Assembly (NCBI GenBank): GCA_905181615.1
Contig: CAJIYH010000002.1
Location: 822,629-886,628 of the forward strand
Length of the DNA stretch: 64,000 bases
Direction: 5' to 3'
DNA from: an uncultured Flavobacteriaceae bacterium
Lineage (GTDB): Bacteria; Bacteroidota; Bacteroidia; Flavobacteriales; Flavobacteriaceae
Shown here: piece by piece, positions 57,401-64,000 of the stretch
Numbering within the stretch: the stretch's first letter is position 1
Layout: every line of letters starts with the position of its first letter
The notes under the pieces: model-generated
What the model was told of the DNA's origin: nothing
Databases searched by the model: none
The model's input: only the letters and a program-made list of their open reading frames with translations
Translations under genes and position numbers: made by a program

Positions 57401-60400
57401 CATCAGAAACATCATTTAAATTACCAGGGCTACTTCCTGTTACAGTTACTGTATTTTGAATCTGAGAGGTTAAAGCAGCTGAACTAGAAATTATGTAACT
57501 GGCTGAATAAATAGCTGTTTCGTTAGAAATAATTGATCCTTGACTTGAATTATTAGAATTTGAAACAAAGCTTGGACCAGAAGTTAGAGTTAACGAGGTT
57601 CCATTTCCATCAGTTATTGTGTCAACTAAGTTTAGAGAAGTAATAGTTACGTTTCCTGTGTTAACAATAGAAATTAAATAATTAATAGTATCACCAGCTC
57701 CATTTACTCCGTCCCCATTATCAGCAACCGTTGCTGTTTTAGTAACTTCTATAGCTGGTGCTAATGAAGTATAAACTACCGTTGGATCATCTGTTGTGTT
57801 TCCATCAGTGTCATTTCCATCATCCGAAGTATCAGTAATATCGTTAGTATTCCCTGGGCTACTTCCTGTTACCACTACACTGTTTTGAATTAATCCACTG
57901 TCTGCGGAAGCTCCAGTAATGACAAAGCTTGCAGAATAGGTTGCAATCTCCCCTGCAAGAAGAGTCCCTTGAACAGATCCCTGTGATGAACTCAAGAAAT
58001 TTGGTCCTAAATCTAAGGTTAATGTATTTCCATTATTATCTGTTAAATTATCAACAAGAGTAATTCCAGTGATGGATTGACCTCCTATGTTTTCTATGGT
58101 TATAGTATAATTAATTGTATCTCCACCTCCGTTGGTCCCATCACCATTGTCGGAAACTACTGCTGTTTTAGTGACTTCTATTGATCCGCCTGAAGTTGTT
58201 ACAACTACTGTTGAATCATTAGTTGTGTTTCCATCTGAATCATCACCGTCATCACTAATGTCAAATACATTATTTGAATTTCCTGGACTACTTGCTATTG
58301 CTTGAACTGAGTTATTTATAGATTCTGAATTAGCGGCAAGTTGAGATATAGTATAAGAGGCGGTGTATGTTGCGATTTCTCCTACTAGAAGACTTCCTTG
58401 TGCAGAACTAGCACTTGAAGAGGTAAAGACTGGTCCTTCTGAAAGGGCTAATGCATTTCCATCTCCATCGGTTAAATTATCTACTAAAGTGAGATTTGAT
58501 AAACTAACATTACCCGTATTTTCAATTGTGATATTATAAACAATTACATCTCCACTATCATTACTGCTGTTTGAATTTATATCAACAACTGATGCACTCT
58601 TAACAACTTTAATTATTGGGTTTTGATATATTAAGGTTTCGGTTATATCGTTAGTTATATTTCCATCACTATCAATTCCGTCGTCACTTAAATCGGAAAC
58701 AGAACTTGAATTTAATGGGTCTGAAGCAACAGCTGATACTGAGTTTTTAATTCTACCTGAATCTACATTACTCTGATCAATTGTATAGGTTGCAGTATAT
58801 GTTGCAATTTCATTAACTTTTAAATTTCCTGAAGATGACCCCAAACTGGATGAGTTAAAACTAATTGATTGCGTATAATTAAGTGTATTGTTATTACCAT
58901 CCTTTAGTACGTCTATTAAAACAAGATTTGATAAAGCAACATTCCCAGTATTCTCAACAGTAATTGTATAAACTATAGAGTCTCCAAGATCATTTTGAGC
59001 ATTGCTATTTGCATCTACTATGCTAGCTATTTTAGTAATTTCTAAAGAAGAATTTATATCAAATTGGTTAATTGTAGCATCATCTAGGACATTACCATCA
59101 GTATCATTTCCGTTATCAGATTGGTCACTTATATTATTAGTTTGTCCAGGACTACTTGCCACTACGTTTACTGTATTCGAAACCAACCCCGTGTTAACTT
59201 GATTTTGATTAACTATTAAGTAAGCATTATATGTTGCTGTTTCTCCTGGAATTAATCTACCATTTATAGAATTCTGTGAAGACCCCCCGAATGTTGGCCC
59301 ATTTGATAAAGTAAGGGAATTACCGTTACCATCATTTAATATATCTGTTATTGTTACATTACTTAAGCTAACATTTCCTGTGTTCTTAATAGTAATAACA
59401 TAATTAATTACATCACCAACACCTGTTAATCCGTTACCGTTATCTGTTACCTGACTAATTTTAGTTGCCTCAATTGAAGGGGTAGGTGTAATTGAGATTA
59501 GTGTTGGATCATTAACTAAATTTCCATCTGTATCATCGTCATCATCACTTATATCACTTACATTTCCATCATTTGAAGTTGCTGAGGCAATCACCTGATT
59601 AGTGAATCCACCGGCATCGACTACATCTTGTTCAATTATATAATATGCTATATAATTAGCTATTTCATTCGGCTTAAGATTTCCTGCCGCTGATCCAAGA
59701 GACGATCCGGAAAATGATGGGCCTGAAATTAAGTTTAGTGAGCTTCCAGCATTAGATAAAAATTGATCGAAAATACTAATGTTTTGTAAATTGATATTAC
59801 CGGTATTAGTCAATTTAATATCATACCTAACTATATCTCCTTTACCCAAAACTCCATCACCATTATCTGTAACCGTTGCTGTTTTAGTTGCCTCTATTCC
59901 CGGAGAAGCTGTTATATTAACTACTGTTGGATCATTAGTAGTATTACTATCTGTATCGTCTCCATCATCTGAGGTGTCGGTTACATCATCCGTATTCCCT
60001 GGAGAAGAAGCTGTTGCTAACACTGTGTTAGAGATAAATCCAGTATATGCAGCTGAACTACTAACTACATACGATGCCGTATAGGTTGCTGTTTCTCCAA
60101 GGGTCAGTGTTCCCTGACTTGATCCTGCACTTGCTGATGTAAATGTTGGTCCGCTTGTTAAGGTTAGTGATCCACCACTTCCATCGCTAAGAGTATCTGC
60201 CAGAGTTAAGCTTGATAAACTTGTATTACCCTTATTCTCTACCGTAATAGTATAGACAATCGTATCACCTAAGTCTACAATACCATTACTATTATTATCT
60301 GTTGTTACCGCTGTCTTAGTTGCCTCTATGGCTGGAAGTGGAGTGATCGATACAGCCGTTACATCATCTGTCGTATTACCATCACTATCGTCTCCATCGT

Positions 60401-63400
60401 CAGAAGTATCCGTTACATTATTACTCTGGCCTGGACTACTCGCTGTAGCTAATACACTGTTATTTATACTAGAAGTTAACGCTGCATTTGCACTGATGAT
60501 ATAGTATCCACTATAGGTTGCTACCTCATTCGGCTTTAGTGTACCTGGGGAAGACCCTAAGGTTGTCGATGAGAACGATGGACCATTAGTAAGTGTAAGT
60601 GATCCGCCACTTCCATCTGTTAAGGTATCAACCAAGGTTAAGCCAGATAAAGTAACATTACCCTTATTCTCTACTGTAATTGTGTAATTTATAATATCTC
60701 CTGAACCTGTATTACCATCACCTCCATTATCAGTTACAGCTGCTGTTTTTGTTACCTCTAGTGAACTAGATGTAGTAATTGTAGTGACGGTTGGATCATC
60801 GGTCGTATTGCCATCACTATCATCCCCGTCATCAGACATATCAGTAACATCATTACTATTCCCTGGACTACTTGCCGTAGCTGATGCCTGATTCGATAAG
60901 CCTCCTGCATCTACTGCTGCTTGGTTAATAATATAAAGTGCATTGTAACTTGCTGTCTCGCCTACCTTAAGAGTTCCTTGTGCAGATCCCTGTGAAGAGC
61001 CCGAGAAGGACGGACCACTGTTTAAACTAAGTGTGTTTCCACTAGCATCACTTAAAATATCTGCTACACTTAAACTAGATAAGGTAACATTACCGTTGTT
61101 AATCACAGAGATTGTATACTGAACCACATCTCCTTTACCGACTGCACCATCACCATTATCGGTTATCGCTGCTGTCTTAGTTACTTCTAAAGATGGAGTG
61201 TTGCTTATTGTTATATCTGTGGTGTCGTCTTCTGTATTGCCGTCACTGTCATCTCCGTCATCTGAAGTGTCCGTTACATTATTACTCTGACCTGGACTGC
61301 TTCCAGTTACTAAAACACTGTTGCTTATACTTCCCGTATCTAATGCTAATTGGGTTATCGTATAACTCGCCGTATAACTCGCTGTCTCTCCTACAAGCAA
61401 GGTTCCTTGAGCTGATGAAGCACTCGCTGATGTAAACACTGGACCACTTGATAAACTAAGAGCTGAACCATCTCCATCCAATAAGGTATCGGTTAAGCCT
61501 ATACTAGATAGTGTTACGTTACCCTTGTTCTCTACCGTAATCGTATAAACAATCGTATCGCCCAAGTCGGTAGAACCATTACTGTTATTATCTGTTACTG
61601 TTGCTGTTTTAGTCGATTCCACTAAAGAGGTACGTGTAAGTGTTACGACTGTATTATCATCTTGAGTTTCTCCATCACTGTCATCACCATTATCACTTCG
61701 GTCGCTAACATCGTTACTGTTTGCTGGGCTACTTGCTGTTGCGAGTACCGTGTTTACTATACTTCCGCTATCTAAGCCTTGCTGGGTTACAGTGTAAGTT
61801 GCAGTATAAGTTGCTATTTCTGATACAGCTAATGAGCCTGCTGCAGAAGAAGCACTTGAACTAACAAACGTAGGACCGCTCAATAAACTAAGTGAAGAAC
61901 CATTACCATCAGTTAAGGTATCAACTAATCCTAATCCGGTTAAACTTACATTACCCTTATTTTCTACCGTAATTGTGTAGGTGATTGTGTCTCCTAAATC
62001 ATTTATACCATTAGAGTTATTGTCAACTATTACAGCTGTTTTAGTAGTTTCAATAATTGGGTTTGGATTAATAACCAAGACCGTAGTATCGTTGGTTGTA
62101 TTACCATCTGTGTCATCCCCATCATCCGATACATCACTAAGACCTCCTGGATTACCCGTGCTACTCGCTGTTACTGTTACACTATTGATCAGTCCTCCTG
62201 CATCTACTACCCCTTGTGTGATTACAAAGGTTGCCCCATAGTGAGCCGTCTCATTTGGCTTGATAGTTCCTTCTGAAGAACCTAGGTCTCCAAAGTCAAA
62301 CGTTGGTCCGCTTGTTAATGCTAAGGTGTTGGACAGTGCATCTGTGAAGGTATCTACTAATGATGGTTCTGTAATATTTACATTCCCTTGGTTCTCGATT
62401 TTTATGGTATAATTTACTGTATCGCCTACTCCTAAAACTCCATCACCATTGTCAGTAACCGTTCCTTCTTTGGTTACTTCCATCTGGGGACTTGCTGTAA
62501 TGTTTACTACCGTTGGATCATTGCTCGTGTTACCATCCCCATCATTACCATTATCCGATACATCACTAACATCATTTGTGTTTCCAGGTGTACTAGCTGT
62601 TGCCTGAGCGGTATTATTAATACTTGGTGTGTTCTCTGCTGCCGCGCTTATCGTATAAGTTGCTGTATAGGTAGCAATCTCACCCGAGATTAGTGTCCCT
62701 TGTGCTGATGAACCGCTATTCGATACAAAACTTGGTCCGATATCTAAACTTAAAGATCCTCCATTACCGTCTGTTAAGGTGTCGCTAACTGTTATGCTGC
62801 TAAGGGTAATATTTCCTGTGTTGCGAACCGTAATATTGTAAACGATTACATCACCTTGATCTGTTTTACTATTACCATTAGTGTCATTTACAACAGCTGT
62901 TTTAGTTACCTCTATGGAAGAATCTGAACTTGTTAAAACTACTGTTACATCATTTGCTGTATTTCCGTCACTATCATCACCATCGTCTGATACATCAGTA
63001 ACATCATTACTGTTCCCTGGAGTACTAGCCGTTGCAGATACACTGTTGTTTACTGACCCTGTATTGGCTACATTCTGGCTTATCGTATAAGTCGCTGTGT
63101 AAGTAGATATCTCTCCTACTGCTAAACTCCCTTCCGCTGAAGAGGCGCTGTTACTAGTAAAAGTTGGACCTGAAGCTAAACTAAGAGAACCTCCTGAGCC
63201 GTCCGTTAACGTGTCAGTTAATGCTAAACCTGATAGGGTAACACTACCCGTATTGGCCACGGCTATCGTATAAACGATTACATCACCCTGATCGTTGTTC
63301 CCATTACCATTAGTGTCTACTACTGATGCTGTCTTGGTGACTTCCATAGCTCCACTAGATTGAGTGTTTACAATCGTCGCGTCGCTAGTTGTATTGCCGT

Positions 63401-64000
63401 CACTATCATCACCATCGTCTGAGGTGTCTGTAACATTATTACTCTGACCTGGGGAAGATGCTGTACCTGTAACAACATTACTAATTAAACCTGTATTAGC
63501 AGGGGTTTGAGCAATAGTATAGGTAGCTGTATAGGTTGCAATTTCGCCTGAGGCTAAAGTGCCTTGTGATGACCCTGAAGAAGCACTTCCAAAGGTAGGT
63601 CCTGCATCTAAGGATAGTACTGTTCCGTTTCCATCAGTAAGAACATCACTTATTATTACTCCTGTAAGAGAGGTGTCTCCCGTGTTATTAACCGTAATAG
63701 TATAAACAACAACATCTGCAGTTCCATTTACCCCATCTCCATTATCAGTAACAGATGCGGTTTTAGTAATCTCCATTGAAGTATTTGGGACAATATCTAC
63801 AATCGTTGGATCATCAACTAAATTACCATCCGTGTCATCGCCATCATCACTCTGATCAGAAACGTCATTACTGTTGCCTGGACTACTCGCCGTGGCAGTA
63901 GCTATATTGGAGATTTGAATTGAACTAAATGATGAAGGAATGATATAATATGCTTGGTATTTAGCAGTTTCGCCTGGTAGTAATATTCCTAAACCGGACC
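54420..64000 (-). CDS. Giant T9SS type-B surface adhesin with DUF11/DUF7507-like repeats (N-terminus outside the window)
   Basis: The open frame runs off the window, giving at least 3192 residues; the ATG at 63776 is only an internal Met. It consists of 21 complete and one partial repeats of about 142 residues, each with [IM]EVTKTA, DTNGNGNNDQGD or DNGDGVNGVGD, YTITVENKGN, LTDGNGNTLTL, ETATYTATY, TASSPGNSNDVTD and SDDGDDSDGNT. The last 108 residues (TPNGDQKNDYLIIRG, YNRWGVLVFESNGYPG) are the CHU_C/gliding motility type-B domain recognised by T9SS with a PorP/SprF partner. The protein is very acidic, with no Cys. Expected role: cell-surface filament for adhesion or gliding. It overlaps SprF by 8 bases. 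The signal peptide cannot be seen. Confidence 0.93.
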   Translation of the reverse strand, partial: SGLGILLPGETAKYQAYYIIPSSFSSIQISNIATATASSPGNSNDVSDQSDDGDDTDGNLVDDPTIVDIVPNTSMEITKTASVTDNGDGVNGTADVVVYTITVNNTGDTSLTGVIISDVLTDGNGTVLSLDAGPTFGSASSGSSQGTLASGEIATYTATYTIAQTPANTGLISNVVTGTASSPGQSNNVTDTSDDGDDSDGNTTSDATIVNTQSSGAMEVTKTASVVDTNGNGNNDQGDVIVYTIAVANTGSVTLSGLALTDTLTDGSGGSLSLASGPTFTSNSASSAEGSLAVGEISTYTATYTISQNVANTGSVNNSVSATASTPGNSNDVTDVSDDGDDSDGNTANDVTVVLTSSDSSIEVTKTAVVNDTNGNSKTDQGDVIVYNITVRNTGNITLSSITVSDTLTDGNGGSLSLDIGPSFVSNSGSSAQGTLISGEIATYTATYTISAAAENTPSINNTAQATASTPGNTNDVSDVSDNGNDGDGNTSNDPTVVNITASPQMEVTKEGTVTDNGDGVLGVGDTVNYTIKIENQGNVNITEPSLVDTFTDALSNTLALTSGPTFDFGDLGSSEGTIKPNETAHYGATFVITQGVVDAGGLINSVTVTASSTGNPGGLSDVSDDGDDTDGNTTNDTTVLVINPNPIIETTKTAVIVDNNSNGINDLGDTITYTITVENKGNVSLTGLGLVDTLTDGNGSSLSLLSGPTFVSSSASSAAGSLAVSEIATYTATYTVTQQGLDSGSIVNTVLATASSPANSNDVSDRSDNGDDSDGETQDDNTVVTLTRTSLVESTKTATVTDNNSNGSTDLGDTIVYTITVENKGNVTLSSIGLTDTLLDGDGSALSLSSGPVFTSASASSAQGTLLVGETASYTASYTITQLALDTGSISNSVLVTGSSPGQSNNVTDTSDDGDDSDGNTEDDTTDITISNTPSLEVTKTAAITDNGDGAVGKGDVVQYTISVINNGNVTLSSLSVADILSDASGNTLSLNSGPSFSGSSQGSAQGTLKVGETASYNALYIINQAAVDAGGLSNQASATASSPGNSNDVTDMSDDGDDSDGNTTDDPTVTTITTSSSLEVTKTAAVTDNGGDGNTGSGDIINYTITVENKGNVTLSGLTLVDTLTDGSGGSLTLTNGPSFSSTTLGSSPGTLKPNEVATYSGYYIISANAALTSSINNSVLATASSPGQSNNVTDTSDDGDDSDGNTTDDVTAVSITPLPAIEATKTAVTTDNNSNGIVDLGDTIVYTITVENKGNTSLSSLTLADTLSDGSGGSLTLTSGPTFTSASAGSSQGTLTLGETATYTASYVVSSSAAYTGFISNTVLATASSPGNTDDVTDTSDDGDDTDSNTTNDPTVVNITASPGIEATKTATVTDNGDGVLGKGDIVRYDIKLTNTGNINLQNISIFDQFLSNAGSSLNLISGPSFSGSSLGSAAGNLKPNEIANYIAYYIIEQDVVDAGGFTNQVIASATSNDGNVSDISDDDDDTDGNLVNDPTLISITPTPSIEATKISQVTDNGNGLTGVGDVINYVITIKNTGNVSLSNVTITDILNDGNGNSLTLSNGPTFGGSSQNSINGRLIPGETATYNAYLIVNQNQVNTGLVSNTVNVVASSPGQTNNISDQSDNGNDTDGNVLDDATINQFDINSSLEITKIASIVDANSNAQNDLGDSIVYTITVENTGNVALSNLVLIDVLKDGNNNTLNYTQSISFNSSSLGSSSGNLKVNEIATYTATYTIDQSNVDSGRIKNSVSAVASDPLNSSSVSDLSDDGIDSDGNITNDITETLIYQNPIIKVVKSASVVDINSNSSNDSGDVIVYNITIENTGNVSLSNLTLVDNLTDGDGNALALSEGPVFTSSSASSAQGSLLVGEIATYTASYTISQLAANSESINNSVQAIASSPGNSNNVFDISDDGDDSDGNTTNDSTVVVTTSGGSIEVTKTAVVSDNGDGTNGGGDTINYTITIENIGGQSITGITLVDNLTDNNGNTLTLDLGPNFLSSSQGSVQGTLLAGEIATYSASFVITGASADSGLIQNSVVVTGSSPGNTNDITDTSDDGNDTDGNTTDDPTVVYTSLAPAIEVTKTATVADNGDGVNGAGDTINYLISIVNTGNVTITSLNLVDTITDGNGTSLTLTSGPSFVSNSNNSSQGSIISNETAIYSASYIISSSAALTSQIQNTVTVTGSSPGNLNDVSDVSDNGNDSDGNTTNDPTLVLIADLKSMEVTKIATVADNGDGVNGVGDTINYVITIKNNGNVTINSLSLTDILTDGNGNALILTSNPTFISNSNGSNQGSIIAGETSTYNASFLITENTVNSGSVNNSVTVIGSSPGNSNDVSDISDDGDDTDGNTSNDPTVVSFNINSSIEATKTAYTIDNGDGSINAGDTIVYTITINNTGSTQLSSITLIDTLKDGNNNVLQLSSGPLFVSSTQGSSQGSLNPSESGTYSATYIISNNDAGTGKVINTVTVNASSPGNNNDVTDISDDGDDSDGNTTNDPTIIEIISLPEIEATKVASIVDLNQNGINDVGDRIDYIITIENKGNITVSGLGYIDTLSDASGRELILTTQPTFGSSSQNSPEGILAPSETANYTATYLIGQRAADSGVIRNSIVFRGNSPGKVGDVFDISDDGDDIDGNTADDPTEIFTVSNVGMEVTKTAEITDNGDIEIGAGDIITYNISVENKGNSTLSDLLIIDSLTDGNGNTLTLSNGPFFSGSSEGSPEGVLIKGETATYIAFYIIDAIDVASGIIINTVEASATGPNQNIRITDISDDGDDTDGNSLDDPTEVLLQEIPAIEITKTASITNNTDGIVDAGDLISYDILIENTGNTLLKNIVLEDTMTDGNDGILSLTNGPFFTGSTLGSLEGSLKIGEIASYIAFYNIELSAAETGRIINSANASAQNLEGSLYIEDTSDNGDDTDGNTTDDPTVILISPTPSLEVTKTASLTNNSDYMSPGDEIIFTISVENTGNVNIIDLVIDDVMTDGNGSSIYLTRSPYEVSATNGSSQNLISPGGVIVFNANYLVTQSDIYSGFIENIARVSGTSINYNDPIFDLSDNGDDTDGNTLDDSTIIKLESDYTPKLEVYELVTPNGDQKNDYLIIRGIEDYPDNILRIYNRWGVLVFESNGYPGPGNSEIFTGYSNGRITISKDEKLSSGTYYYVLTFPSNNNPGKSEYVGYLYLQNDLQNE
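54747..64000 (-). repeat. Array of ~426-bp tandem repeats encoding acidic adhesin modules
   Basis: Period about 427 bases, 21 complete copies plus one partial. Copies near 59.9-63.8 kb are most alike at the protein level; those near 54.7-56.5 kb (the C-terminal end) are most diverged, for instance the last one lacks the SSPGNSND segment. Each has an N-terminal Asp/Asn-rich loop of two forms and a conserved SDDGDDSDGN loop. Repetition of this scale is prone to recombination and assembly collapse. Confidence 0.9.

Noticed and set aside
54747..64000. Regular repeats that could suggest a CRISPR-like or satellite array
   Set aside because: The period is about 427 bases, the array is one continuous reading frame and the protein repeats match adhesin modules.

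Overview
The window looks like chromosome of a low-GC member of the Bacteroidota, most likely a marine flavobacterium. The signs are: several matches to the Bacteroidota promoter box TAnnTTTG (one with a TTTG element 20 bases upstream), weak Shine-Dalgarno sequences, many lipoproteins, a giant type IX secretion (T9SS) type-B cargo with a PorP/SprF partner, a fused cytochrome c maturation protein (ResB-CcsA), a LolA/LptF/RibB gene string, and a TPR-LuxR regulator. This assignment is inference from gene content; no species is claimed.

Layout. 1-12 kb is housekeeping: the tail of a haloalkane-dehalogenase-like hydrolase, lipoamide dehydrogenase, an NhaC antiporter, a frameshifted catalase-peroxidase (katG), then a tight run ftsK, lolA-like, lptF/G-like, ribB, and a convergent TauE-type transporter. 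A tRNA-Ser(UGA) with its own promoter and terminator sits at 12.1 kb. 12.2-18.5 kb is an accessory, partly decayed stretch: two NTF2-like lipoproteins with nearly identical terminators, several relic gene tails, a probably truncated small secreted protein, a big lipoprotein, a CAP-domain protein, a DUF2130 nuclease-like protein and a relic outer-membrane barrel tail. 18.5-31.9 kb holds a sugar isomerase-like lipoprotein, a voltage-gated K+ channel, a Na+/H+ antiporter, a catabolic cluster (alpha/beta hydrolase, thioesterase, succinate-semialdehyde dehydrogenase, a frameshifted zinc alcohol dehydrogenase and, divergently, an acyl-CoA dehydrogenase), a SulP transporter, an HxlR regulator and a CotH-kinase lipoprotein. 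32-48.5 kb holds an ABC-F ATPase, a metalloprotease, a TerB-like protein, the minus-strand operon ccsBA / EamA / DUF6174, and a plus-strand operon (DUF2520, KdsC, Maf, secreted protein, PIG-L deacetylase, a newly recognised 33-aa membrane peptide, sodium symporter).

48.5-64 kb is the most striking part: a T9SS surface locus on the minus strand. A giant repeat protein (at least 3192 residues visible, N-terminus outside the window) carries 21 full and one partial copies of a ~142-residue acidic repeat and ends in a type-B T9SS sorting domain. It overlaps a PorP/SprF-family gene, followed by an OmpA-family protein with an N-terminal SPOR-like region, a 44-aa small ORF and a membrane-spanning TPR-LuxR regulator. 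I infer a calcium-binding, cell-surface adhesin with its own export/anchoring partners and perhaps its own envelope-sensing regulator. No CRISPR array, prophage, complete insertion sequence or integrase was seen.
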